Shown piece by piece: positions 8,205 to 16,370 of a stretch of 26,670 nt of DNA (position 1 is its first letter; every line of letters begins with the position of its first letter). Source of the DNA: Egerieimonas sp900552095 (GTDB lineage: Bacteria > Bacillota > Clostridia > Lachnospirales > Lachnospiraceae); the NCBI GenBank assembly GCA_902469965.1, contig CABREP010000029.1:1-26670 (forward strand), in the 5' to 3' direction. The position numbers and the translations under genes were made by a program. The notes beneath the pieces were generated by a model. It was not told the origin of the DNA and did not search any database. It worked only from the letters and a program-made list of their open reading frames with translations.

Positions 8205-8725
8205 CTCTCCCCTCCTTTCACCGAAAGAGGAATGCCGCAGGCCACCTCCGTCACCCGATCCGCCCATTTTGCCAGTTCTGTATTCAGGCTGCCCAGAAGC
8301 TTCTGATAACGCACCGTCTCCGGGTCATAGACGATCTCGTCAGAAAAAATCTCATTTGTCACAATGATCAGGCTGGCGGCCTGCTCCAGCAGGCTCTGTA
8401 CTCCGGAAAGGATCGCTTCCTTAGTCTTCTCTCCGGCTCCGTCCGCCCGGTAAAGTTCATTAGCTGTCAGATTCGAGAGACATTCCAGAAGCACATTGGC
8501 TCCAGACGGTATCTGTACCCCGGAAAGCCCGGTAAAACACTCGATTGTAGTAAACCGTTTTTCCCTTCGCATTTCCCTGTGCCGGGCAATCCTCCGTCTG
8601 CTCTCCTCATCAAAAGGGTACATGGTAGCAATATAAATTCTCGGCGCTTCTCCCAGATTCAAAATACACTGTTCTGCAAAAGCAGATTTTCCGCTTCCGC
8701 TTCCTCCTGTTATCAAATGCAGCAT
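8201..8725 (-). CDS. cobU: adenosylcobinamide kinase / adenosylcobinamide-phosphate guanylyltransferase
   Basis: CobU phosphorylates adenosylcobinamide and then transfers GMP to it. This 174-residue protein is near full length (the Salmonella enzyme has about 180). It has an intact P-loop ITGGSGSGKSAF near residue 5, and RIARHREMRRE, where the histidine matches the guanylylated residue. The block after LIIVTNE is unusual: family members have NEVGxGIVP, whereas here it reads NEIFSDEIVYD. The ending ACGIPLSVKG is typical. The ATG at 8725 follows GAAGGAG. The missing block is the one that the short paralogue at 7033-7422 keeps. Confidence 0.88.
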   Translation of the reverse strand: MLHLITGGSGSGKSAFAEQCILNLGEAPRIYIATMYPFDEESRRRIARHREMRREKRFTTIECFTGLSGVQIPSGANVLLECLSNLTANELYRADGAGEKTKEAILSGVQSLLEQAASLIIVTNEIFSDEIVYDPETVRYQKLLGSLNTELAKWADRVTEVACGIPLSVKGGER

Positions 8726-8738
8726 AACTTCTCCTTCA

Positions 8739-9788
8739 TCAGTTCAGCGGAACGTAGGCTTCCATCTTTTCTTCTTCAAAGCTGCCCAGTCTGTCATAGA
8801 TCGCGCAGGCCATATCCAGAAGGGGGAAGAGCGTCACCGCCCCGGTTCCCTCTCCCAGGCTCATATCACAGGTCAGGAAAGGATCCTTCCCCAGCGCCTC
8901 CAGTACCAGATGGGCCGCCGGCTCCTTTGATTTATGGGAGGCCAGCATATATTCCCTTGCCGGCGGGCAGAGGGCGGCCGCCACAAGCGCCGCCACACCG
9001 GAGATAAATCCATCGATGATCACCGGCATGTGAAGCGCCGCTCCGCCTAAGAATACACCGGCCATCCCGGCAAGATCAAATCCTCCCACCTTGGAAAGCA
9101 CATCCAGCGCATCCGCCTTATCCGGTTTGTGAAGGGCGATCGCCCTTTTAATCACTTCCACTTTTTTTGAAAGTCCCGCGCTGGAAAGTCCCGCTCCCCG
9201 CCCGGTCATAAGTTCCGCCGGTTTCTCCAGAAGAACGCTGGCAATTGCGCTGCTGGTCGTCGTATTTCCGATTCCCATCTCCCCGGTAGCCAGAATCTGA
9301 TATCCTTTTTCTTTTAAATCTTCCGCCGTCCGTATCCCTACTTCAATAGCCGCTACCGCCTGTTCCCTGGTCATAGCCGGTTCTTTTGCCAGGTTCTTCG
9401 TCCCCCAGGCAATCTTCTGATCCGGCAGACTGCAGTTATTGTTAATTCCCACATCCACCGCCACAAGATCCGCCTTCGCCACCTGACTCATAATACTGGA
9501 AGCCGCCTGCCCGGAAACCAGGTTTTCCGCAACTAAAAGAGTGATCTCCTGCCCGGTCTGAGTCACTCCCTCCTCCACCACGCCGTTATCCGCACAGAGA
9601 ACAACCAGCGCCCTTTTCTTTAAATCTATGTGATCGCTCCCGGTAATCCCGGCGATCTGCACCAGAGCATCCTCCAGTTTTCCCAGGGAATGCAGCGGAT
9701 GGGCGATACCATTCCAGCGCTTCTGCGCCCGTTCCATCGCTTCCCGGTCAAGCTCTGTTATTTTCTGTATTGTTTCCTGCAGATTCAT
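8739..9788 (-). CDS. cobT: nicotinate-nucleotide--dimethylbenzimidazole phosphoribosyltransferase
   Basis: CobT activates the lower-ligand base by making its alpha-ribotide from nicotinate mononucleotide. The 349-residue protein has LVVLCADNGVVEEGVTQTG (61-79), ATGEMGIGNTTTSSA (167-181), GRGAGLS, and the catalytic glutamate E313 in LGEGTGAVTL. The frame is open to 9818, but ATG 9788 has the better ribosome site (AAAGGAAG) and gives the usual start MNLQETIQ. Even so, it overlaps the end of cbiA by 41 bases, so the last residues of CbiA are encoded over the cobT start. The lower-ligand base cannot be predicted; no bza genes are present. Confidence 0.95.
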   Translation of the reverse strand: MNLQETIQKITELDREAMERAQKRWNGIAHPLHSLGKLEDALVQIAGITGSDHIDLKKRALVVLCADNGVVEEGVTQTGQEITLLVAENLVSGQAASSIMSQVAKADLVAVDVGINNNCSLPDQKIAWGTKNLAKEPAMTREQAVAAIEVGIRTAEDLKEKGYQILATGEMGIGNTTTSSAIASVLLEKPAELMTGRGAGLSSAGLSKKVEVIKRAIALHKPDKADALDVLSKVGGFDLAGMAGVFLGGAALHMPVIIDGFISGVAALVAAALCPPAREYMLASHKSKEPAAHLVLEALGKDPFLTCDMSLGEGTGAVTLFPLLDMACAIYDRLGSFEEEKMEAYVPLN

Positions 9789-11157
9789 CCGTCTTCTTCC
9801 TTTCCATGCATTTTTCAAGAAATGCCTCTGCCAGACGGGGATTTCCGTAATAATACAGATGGGGGAAGCCTGCCAGAAGCGTATCTGTACTGATCATGCA
9901 GTCCCATCCTCTGGCACTCAGCGGCTTCTCTGCCCGAAAATCCCTTCCATTCTCTGTAGTATCATAATAATGAAATTCATGCGCGGGAAGATTTCCCGCC
10001 TCCCGCCCAAAGACCCGTCCCCCGGTCAGGGTGACATATCCAAAACGGGACAATTTTCCCGTATTAAATCCGCTCCCGGAAAGAACGCCCGCCATCGGCC
10101 AGACCGTCCCTTCCATGTCCTTTAATTCTTTCTGAAGATATAAAAATCCTCCGCACTCTGCCTGACAGGGAAGTCCTTTGGCAAGCGCTTCCCGGATGCT
10201 CCTTCGCATAGACTCATTTTTGCTCAGCACCTCTGCGTAAAGCTCCGGATATCCCCCCGGCAGGATGAGGCCGTCCGCCTCTTCCGGCAGGGTTTTATCA
10301 TGAATTGGAGAAAATTCTGTCAAAACTGCGCCCAGTTCCCTCAGAAATTCCAGATTATCTTCATAGTGAAAACAGAATGCCTCATCTTTTGCCACCGCAA
10401 TTTTCACCGGCCAGGGACCTTTTTGCAGCACCTCCTCCGCTTCCCCCGGGCGGCCGTCAGACAGATCAGGCGCCGTCTCTGCCAGCTGCAAAAGCCCTTC
10501 CAGATCCAGACTTTCCTCCAGAACACCGGCGAGACGCTCCACATGTCTCTTCAGATCCGGCACTTCATCCGGCAGTACAAGCCCCAGGTGCCGGCTCTTA
10601 AGAAAACTCTCCCCCAGCTCCGGCACATACCCGTAGCAGGGAATCCCCAGCTCCTCCTCCGTCAGTTTCTTCATTCTCGGATAAAGCATGGGCGACATCC
10701 GGTTAAAAATCACCCCCCGAATACCGCTGTCCTTTTTGTATTCCAGAAATCCCTTAATATATGCAATCAGAGACAGGCTCATCCCCCTGCTGTTCACCAG
10801 AAGAACCGCCGGTGTATCCGTCGTCTGCGCCAGATCATACGCCCCGGCCCGGGTGGAGATCCCCCCCACTCCATCGTAGTAGCCCATGACACCCTCCAGC
10901 ACAGCCAGGTCACTGCCCCGCCCGTTTTTCGCCAGCAGATAACGCACGGTCTCCCGATCCGCGAAAAAAGTATCCAGATTACGGCTCTTCATTTCCAGCA
11001 CCCGGGTGTGGAACATGGGATCTATGTAGTCCGGTCCGCACTTAAAGGCAGTCACCTTCTTTCCTCTTCGCCGGAACGCTTCCAGAAGGCCGCAGGTAAT
11101 CAGAGTTTTTCCGCTCCCGCTGGCCCCCGCTGTCAAAAGAATTCTGGGCAGTTTCAT
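9748..11157 (-). CDS. cbiA: cobyrinic acid a,c-diamide synthase
   Basis: CbiA amidates the a and c side chains of cobyrinic acid with glutamine and ATP. Seen are the ATP-binding N-terminus TAGASGSGKT (9-18) with FKCGPDYIDPMFH (38-50), and VLEGVMGYYDG (86-96). The C-terminal amidotransferase domain has LPGGYPELYAE (299-309) and the nucleophile C335 in QAECGGF. At 469 residues the length is normal. The start overlaps the stop of the preceding fusion gene by 4 bases (ATGA) and has a GGGAGGGG ribosome site. The C-terminal tail is charged, looks dispensable and overlaps cobT. Confidence 0.96.
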   Translation of the reverse strand: MKLPRILLTAGASGSGKTLITCGLLEAFRRRGKKVTAFKCGPDYIDPMFHTRVLEMKSRNLDTFFADRETVRYLLAKNGRGSDLAVLEGVMGYYDGVGGISTRAGAYDLAQTTDTPAVLLVNSRGMSLSLIAYIKGFLEYKKDSGIRGVIFNRMSPMLYPRMKKLTEEELGIPCYGYVPELGESFLKSRHLGLVLPDEVPDLKRHVERLAGVLEESLDLEGLLQLAETAPDLSDGRPGEAEEVLQKGPWPVKIAVAKDEAFCFHYEDNLEFLRELGAVLTEFSPIHDKTLPEEADGLILPGGYPELYAEVLSKNESMRRSIREALAKGLPCQAECGGFLYLQKELKDMEGTVWPMAGVLSGSGFNTGKLSRFGYVTLTGGRVFGREAGNLPAHEFHYYDTTENGRDFRAEKPLSARGWDCMISTDTLLAGFPHLYYYGNPRLAEAFLEKCMERKKTDESAGNNTENNRA

Positions 11158-13142
11158 ACGCCCCTCCCTTCTCCCGAGAGAATGTAAACCGGATTCTGCC
11201 CCATCATCATCTGATAAGAACCCAGCTTCTTCGCCCGGGAGGCACAGATCTGAGAAATTTCCACATCCCGGAAGTCAAGTTCCCTAAGACAGGATACCGC
11301 CTCCGCCACCGTTTCCAGAGCGATCGCATTGATCACCACCCGGACATTCGGATTCTTATCCAGAACCACCAGAAGGATCTCCCTTAAATTTCCGGAAGAA
11401 CCTCCCACAAAGACATGGGTAGGCGGCGGCAGTTCCCGAAGAGCTTCCGGAGCCAGTCCTTCCACGATCCTTAAGTTCTCCGTCCCGAATTTTTCCTTAT
11501 TTCTGCGAAGCAGTTCCACCGCCTCCGGCTTTTTCTCAATGGCATATACCAGACCGTCCTCTGCCTGAAGCGCCGCCTCAATGGAGACAGATCCTGTTCC
11601 CGCCCCCACATCATAGACCACCGCCGCCTTCGTAAGGCGAAGCCGGGACAGGGAGACGCTGCGCACCTCCTCCTTGGTCATAGGCACTTTATCCCTCAAA
11701 AAGGACTCATCCGGAATACCATGGGTCACCGGGCAGCGCTCCGCCTCCGGGTTTTCCACCAGCACCACCGCCAGCTTATCTGTCTTCCTTCCCACAAAAT
11801 CTGCCGGTTTTCCAGATAAGATTTCTTCCTCCGGATAGGAAAGGCTCTCTCCCACAAAGACCGTCACCTCGGACAGGCCGCACTCTGTCAGCTTTTTGCA
11901 GAGACTGCTTACCCCATCCTCATTTCCCACCAGTGCAAACACTTTCCTGTTGCTCCTGATCTTTCCCAGCACATTCTGTTCTCTTCCATGAACACTTGCC
12001 ATCACCACATCTTCCCAGGCTATCTGCAGGCGGGAACAAAAATACACGGGAGACGAAATACCGCAGATTAACCGTACCCCGGCAGGCAGCACATCCAGCA
12101 GTTTTCTGGCTCCGCTGTAGAACCCCACATCTCCAGATAAAACCACGGCGATTCGGCTGCACCAGGGATACTTCCGGATCAGATCCCGGATCTTCTCCGG
12201 TTCATAGGCGCAGGCAGTAAGCTGTCCTTCCCCGGCAGCCGCTTCCACCATCCGCCCGGCGCCGATCACCAGATCTGCCTCCCGGATCGCCTGTTGCGCT
12301 TCCAGCGTCATGCCGTTCCACTCTCCCATGCCAATTCCCACAAGAGAAATCTGCCGAGAACAAGAATATGCCGCCTCTTCCGGCAGACCAAAGGTTTCCG
12401 CAATCCTCTTTTTACATTCTTCCAGCGTAAGCCCCTTTTCCTTTTTAGGTCTTCCGATCACTACAAGAACAGAGCCGGTCTCTTTTGCCGCCTCATATTT
12501 TTCCAGAAAGCCTCCGGTCGTTCCCGATTCTTTCGTCACCAGGAAACGGGTTCCAAGCTGACGGATCATTGCCGCGTTTAACTCCCGGCTGAAAGGTCCC
12601 TGCATGCAGATCAGATTTTTCCCTTCAAACCCCAGCTCCCGGCAGGAAGACGCTACACTGGCCAGCGACAGAACTCTGGCGAAAACCCGCTCCCGGTAAT
12701 CCGTAAGCCTGGTATACTCCGCCAGTTCCTTGCTGCCAGTCACTGCCAGGATTTTTCCCTCCTGCGTCTCCAGATAATCCACTGCTTCCTTAAGGCTGTC
12801 TTTCCAGATCACATCCCGGTCTGAAAGATCCGTCTCCCGGCGCACCAAACGCAGATACGGCGTATCTGTGTGCCTGCAGGCCGTCTGAATATTTTCTGTC
12901 ACCACCGCCGCATAGGGATGGGTGGCATCGATCACCGAGGGACGCCCCAGCCGGATCATCAGTTCTTCCATCTCCGAACCGGTCAGCCGCTCATGAGAGA
13001 CGGAGAGATTTTCTCCTTCGGGAAGCAACTGTTCCCCATATTCCGTAGCCACGCAGACAAAAGCCGGAACCGCATTCCGGTTACAATACTCTGCCAGCTC
13101 CCGACCCTCCCGGGTACCTGCAAAAATCAGAATTTTATACAT
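11154..13142 (-). CDS. trifunctional CbiJ-CbiE-CbiT fusion (precorrin-6A reductase plus C5,15-methyltransferase/decarboxylase)
   Basis: One 662-residue protein carries three successive activities. Residues 1-255 are CbiJ, the cobalt-precorrin-6A reductase (FAGTREGRELAEYC at 7-20, DATHPYAAVV at 72-81). Residues 264-465 are CbiE, the C5 methyltransferase (LVGIGMGEWNGMT at 267-279, LSGDVGFYSGA at 335-345). Residues 474-655 are CbiT, the C15 methyltransferase and C12 side-chain decarboxylase (PMTKEEVR at 487-494, SAM site YDVGAGTGSVSIEAA at 510-524, VFVGGSSGN). CbiE-CbiT fusions (CobL) are well known; having CbiJ at the front lets one polypeptide carry several neighbouring steps. The ATG at 13142 overlaps the cbiH stop by 8 bases. 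No frameshift is seen. Confidence 0.94.
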   Translation of the reverse strand: MYKILIFAGTREGRELAEYCNRNAVPAFVCVATEYGEQLLPEGENLSVSHERLTGSEMEELMIRLGRPSVIDATHPYAAVVTENIQTACRHTDTPYLRLVRRETDLSDRDVIWKDSLKEAVDYLETQEGKILAVTGSKELAEYTRLTDYRERVFARVLSLASVASSCRELGFEGKNLICMQGPFSRELNAAMIRQLGTRFLVTKESGTTGGFLEKYEAAKETGSVLVVIGRPKKEKGLTLEECKKRIAETFGLPEEAAYSCSRQISLVGIGMGEWNGMTLEAQQAIREADLVIGAGRMVEAAAGEGQLTACAYEPEKIRDLIRKYPWCSRIAVVLSGDVGFYSGARKLLDVLPAGVRLICGISSPVYFCSRLQIAWEDVVMASVHGREQNVLGKIRSNRKVFALVGNEDGVSSLCKKLTECGLSEVTVFVGESLSYPEEEILSGKPADFVGRKTDKLAVVLVENPEAERCPVTHGIPDESFLRDKVPMTKEEVRSVSLSRLRLTKAAVVYDVGAGTGSVSIEAALQAEDGLVYAIEKKPEAVELLRRNKEKFGTENLRIVEGLAPEALRELPPPTHVFVGGSSGNLREILLVVLDKNPNVRVVINAIALETVAEAVSCLRELDFRDVEISQICASRAKKLGSYQMMMGQNPVYILSGEGRGV

Positions 13143-13866
13143 TCTTATATCCTCTGGGCGTCACCATTTTCCCATTCAGATTTCTGGTCTGGGAATTTCC
13201 GATAAAGACTGTGGTAAACATATCTACCTGGGTATCTCTTAATTCCTTCAGCGTTAAGATCTGGCTGTGTTCCCCCTCCCGGCCGATATTCCCCACCAGA
13301 CCGCAGACGGTGTCCTCCGCCTTATAACGCAGCATCAGATCGCAGGCTTTCTGAAGATAGTCGTGGCGCTTCCGGCTGGAGGGATTATAAAGACAGATCA
13401 CAAAATCCGCTTCCGCCGCATGGAGCAGCCGGGATTCGATCTTCTCCCAGGGTGTGAGAAGATCACTCAGGCTGATCAGACAGAAATCATGGATCAGCGG
13501 CGCACCCAGGACTGCCGCCCCGGCTGTAGCTGCCGTAGTTCCGGAGATAATCTCCAGTTCCACTTCCGGATAATCCGCTCCCACCTGGTACATCAGGCCT
13601 GCCATGCCGTAGACACCTGCATCCCCGCTGCAGATCATGGACACTACCTTTCCCTTCTTTGCCTCCTCAAAAGCCATAACACAGCGGTCCACCTCTTTTT
13701 TCATGGGCGTCGTCAGAAATTCTTTTTCGGCAAAATGTTCTTTCACCAGATCCACATAGACTGTATAGCCGATGATCACATCGCTGGCGTTCAGCGCATT
13801 GGCTGCCCGCAGCGTCATTTCCTCATAATTTCCCGGGCCAATGCCCACAACGTATATTTTATTCAA
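13135..13866 (-). CDS. cbiH: cobalt-precorrin-3B C17-methyltransferase, TTG start
   Basis: CbiH methylates C17 and contracts the macrocycle. It is a SAM-dependent tetrapyrrole methylase with the N-terminal YVVGIGPGNYEEMT, CSGDAGVYGMAG, and YNPSSRKRHDYL near the C-terminal third. I chose the TTG at 13866: the protein then begins (M)NKIYVVGIGPG like its relatives, GGAG lies 8 bases before it, and it overlaps the cbiG stop by 8 bases, the same overlap seen at other junctions here. A GTG at 13875 would add three residues but has no room for a ribosome site. The length is 243 residues. Confidence 0.93.
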   Translation of the reverse strand: MNKIYVVGIGPGNYEEMTLRAANALNASDVIIGYTVYVDLVKEHFAEKEFLTTPMKKEVDRCVMAFEEAKKGKVVSMICSGDAGVYGMAGLMYQVGADYPEVELEIISGTTAATAGAAVLGAPLIHDFCLISLSDLLTPWEKIESRLLHAAEADFVICLYNPSSRKRHDYLQKACDLMLRYKAEDTVCGLVGNIGREGEHSQILTLKELRDTQVDMFTTVFIGNSQTRNLNGKMVTPRGYKNV

Positions 13867-14899
13867 AGTCCACACTCCATTCTTTTACGGCCAGCGCCAC
13901 GGTCACGCCGTCCCGGCCTGTTTTTCTGTGTATCAGTTTTCCCTCTCCCGCTGCCAGAAGCGCGCTCCGCTCACAGACATTATCCACTCCGGTAACGCTC
14001 CGGACGAAGGAAGAGGATGTAAATTCTCCTTTTGCCCCGCTTAATTCTTCCGCCGTATACACGGCAAGAGGAAGCTGCCAGTTTTCACAAAACTGCAAAA
14101 GCCCTTCCTCCTCTTTCTTAAGGTCAATTGTCGCAGCCGAGACAACTGCTTCCCGGAAGATCTGTTCTTCCTTTAAGATCTCTTCCACCAGAGCTTCCAT
14201 CTTCTCTGCCGGCGTTCCTCTTCTGCAGCCGATCCCCAGGATAATCTTTCTCGGAATAAGCCACAGCGTTTTTTCAAAAACCGGTTCTTTATACCCAGTA
14301 CTGATACAGATCCCCAGCTTTTGTCCGTCCGGATCTTCCAGTCCTGCAGGCAACTGTCCTGTCACCGGAAAATCACTGACAAATCCCACCTGCTCCCCGG
14401 CAAGAAGGGCTGCAGAAACCTCCCTGGCATACGTCATGCTGGAGATCAGAAGATCTCTTTTCTTCGCGAAAACATCCACCGCAAAGCAGCTGTTTTTATC
14501 GGTAGCCGTGGTAATTACCGGCGTCATGGAAAGCTTCCCGGAAAGATACAATGCCTGTTCATTAGCCCCTCCGATATGCCCGGAGAGAAGGGGGATACAG
14601 AACTCTCCCTTCTCATCCATTACCAGAACCGCCGGATCCTGCCTTTTGTCTTTTACCCAGGGAGCTATCAGACGCACTGCGATCCCTGTCGCCCCCACAA
14701 AACAGAGCGTATCTGCCCAGTCAAACATTCTGCCTGTCCAGCCGGAAAGAGACCCGTCGGGGATCAAAAGGTCTTCTTCTTCAAAAAAACGGCTCTTTCC
14801 ATAGATCCGCACTTCTTCCCAGCGCCCTTCCATCGCCCCGGCAATCCGTTTCGCTGTCTGTAAGCCATTTCCCGTAAAACAAAGTATGGCTGCTCTCAT
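13859..14899 (-). CDS. cbiG: cobalt-precorrin-5A hydrolase
   Basis: CbiG opens the delta-lactone ring and releases the C20 carbon as acetaldehyde during anaerobic ring contraction. The 346-residue protein has both halves of the family: an N-terminal part with FVGATGIAVRLIAPWVKDK and PLLSGHIGGANEQA, and a C-terminal part with ILGIGCRRGTP and SSFVRSVTGVDNVCERSA. The ATG at 14899 follows a GAGGAAA site, 15 bases after the cbiF stop. The presence of cbiG and cbiD marks this as the oxygen-independent pathway. Confidence 0.96.
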   Translation of the reverse strand: MRAAILCFTGNGLQTAKRIAGAMEGRWEEVRIYGKSRFFEEEDLLIPDGSLSGWTGRMFDWADTLCFVGATGIAVRLIAPWVKDKRQDPAVLVMDEKGEFCIPLLSGHIGGANEQALYLSGKLSMTPVITTATDKNSCFAVDVFAKKRDLLISSMTYAREVSAALLAGEQVGFVSDFPVTGQLPAGLEDPDGQKLGICISTGYKEPVFEKTLWLIPRKIILGIGCRRGTPAEKMEALVEEILKEEQIFREAVVSAATIDLKKEEEGLLQFCENWQLPLAVYTAEELSGAKGEFTSSSFVRSVTGVDNVCERSALLAAGEGKLIHRKTGRDGVTVALAVKEWSVDFE

Positions 14900-14914
14900 C
14901 TTTTCCTCTTGCTC

Positions 14915-15676
14915 CTATCGCACTGTCCCTTTGCGGAATTCTGTAGTAAATTCCGGGTGATACAGCTCTGACCGGTCATACTGACTGTGCGTCACCGCAT
15001 CACCGATGATCATCAGCGCCGTTTTTGTAATCTGCTCTCTCTTCGCCGTCTCCGCCAGGGTTCCCACGGTACAGATAAACTTTTTCTCATCCGGCCAGGT
15101 CGCCTTATAGACAATCGCTGCCGGGGTATCGGCCGTATAGCCGCCCGCGATCAGTCTTCTGGAGAGCTCTTCCAGCATTCCCGTACTTAAGAAAATGACC
15201 ATGGTGGCATGATGGGCCGCAAAAGATTCGATACTTTCTTTTTCCGGCACCGGCGTTCTCCCCGCCATTCTTGTGATAATCACACTCTGAGAAACATTGG
15301 GAAGCGTATATTCCAGATTCAGCGCGGAAGCCGCCCCGCAAAAAGAGCTGACCCCGGGACAGTAATCATAAGATATCCCCTTCTCATCCAGCACATCCAT
15401 CTGCTCCCGGATTGCCCCGTACACACAGGGATCTCCGGTATGCAGCCGAACCGTCACAAGTCCTGTCTCCTCTGCCCGGAACATTTCCTCCAGCACTTCC
15501 TCCAGCGTCATTTTCGCACTGTTAAAAATCTGACAGCCCTCTTTTGCATAAGAGAGCAGTTCCGGATTGACCAGGGAGCCTGCATAGATAATTACATCTG
15601 CCTCTTCCAGCAGTTTCTTTCCTCTCACGGTAATCAGGTCTGCTGCCCCTGAACCCGCGCCCACAAAATGTATCAT
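14915..15676 (-). CDS. cbiF: cobalt-precorrin-4 C11-methyltransferase
   Basis: CbiF adds the C11 methyl group. The 253-residue protein is a typical tetrapyrrole methylase: MIHFVGAGSGAADLITVRG (1-19), YAGSLVNPELL, TVRLHTGDPCVYGAIREQ, and ITRMAGRTPVPE, which is characteristic of CbiF/CobM. The ATG at 15676 follows AAGGAG at good spacing, 10 bases downstream of the cbiL stop. No anomalies are seen. Confidence 0.96.
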   Translation of the reverse strand: MIHFVGAGSGAADLITVRGKKLLEEADVIIYAGSLVNPELLSYAKEGCQIFNSAKMTLEEVLEEMFRAEETGLVTVRLHTGDPCVYGAIREQMDVLDEKGISYDYCPGVSSFCGAASALNLEYTLPNVSQSVIITRMAGRTPVPEKESIESFAAHHATMVIFLSTGMLEELSRRLIAGGYTADTPAAIVYKATWPDEKKFICTVGTLAETAKREQITKTALMIIGDAVTHSQYDRSELYHPEFTTEFRKGTVR

Positions 15677-15686
15677 ATCTTCTCCT

Positions 15687-16370
15687 TTATTTCTCCTTTA
15701 CAATAATCAGGGAATAATAACCCGCTTCCTCCGGGATCTCACGGGCACTCCGATAACAGGCTTCCCCTTCCATCCCGCAGTTCTCGATCATGGTTACTTC
15801 CGCATCCAGCTTCAGCAGTTCTTCCTTCACCCTGCCCATCTTCTTTCCCGCCTTCATAAGCACCTTTGTACCGGAAAGCCGGAGCGCTTCCTCCACCGGA
15901 TAGGAGGCCGGAATCACATGAAGAGGTTCCGCTTTTTCCACAAGCCCCATGTTCATCCTGGCAGCTGCCGCACAGAAAGAAGTAATGCCGCTTATGATTT
16001 CTACAGGAAATCCGTCTGCCTCCACCCGTTTATGTACATACAGATACGTGGAATATACCGTGGGATCACCCAGTGTCAGAAAAGCCACATCTTTTCCTTC
16101 CCGCAGATACTCCTCTATCCGGGCAGCCGCTGCATCATGACTCTCCTGAAGTTTCTCCGAATCCTTGGTCATCGGCATATGGATCCCCGCCAGTTCTTTT
16201 TTCTCCAGTTCCGGATAAGCCTGACTCACAATTTTATAAGCTACCGTCTCCTTTACCTCTTTTCCCGGAACCGCCACCACCGGGCACTCCCGGATCAGCC
16301 GAAGGGCCTTCATCGTTAAAAGTTCGGGATCTCCCGGACCTACACCCACACCGTATAATTTACCTGTCAT
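15687..16370 (-). CDS. cbiL: cobalt-precorrin-2 C20-methyltransferase
   Basis: CbiL performs the first methylation that commits precorrin-2 to corrin synthesis. The 227-residue protein has KLYGVGVGPGDPELLTMKA at the N-terminus, LTLGDPTVYSTYLYVH in the middle, and GITSFCAAAARMN, all typical of CbiL/CobI. The ATG at 16370 overlaps the cbiD stop by 11 bases. Its substrate comes from a cobalt chelatase and siroheme-type genes that are not encoded here. Confidence 0.96.
   Translation of the reverse strand: MTGKLYGVGVGPGDPELLTMKALRLIRECPVVAVPGKEVKETVAYKIVSQAYPELEKKELAGIHMPMTKDSEKLQESHDAAAARIEEYLREGKDVAFLTLGDPTVYSTYLYVHKRVEADGFPVEIISGITSFCAAAARMNMGLVEKAEPLHVIPASYPVEEALRLSGTKVLMKAGKKMGRVKEELLKLDAEVTMIENCGMEGEACYRSAREIPEEAGYYSLIIVKEK

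Noticed and set aside
10300..11187. Plus-strand frame of 295 residues
   Set aside because: It is the antisense shadow of cbiA; no start signal or family match.
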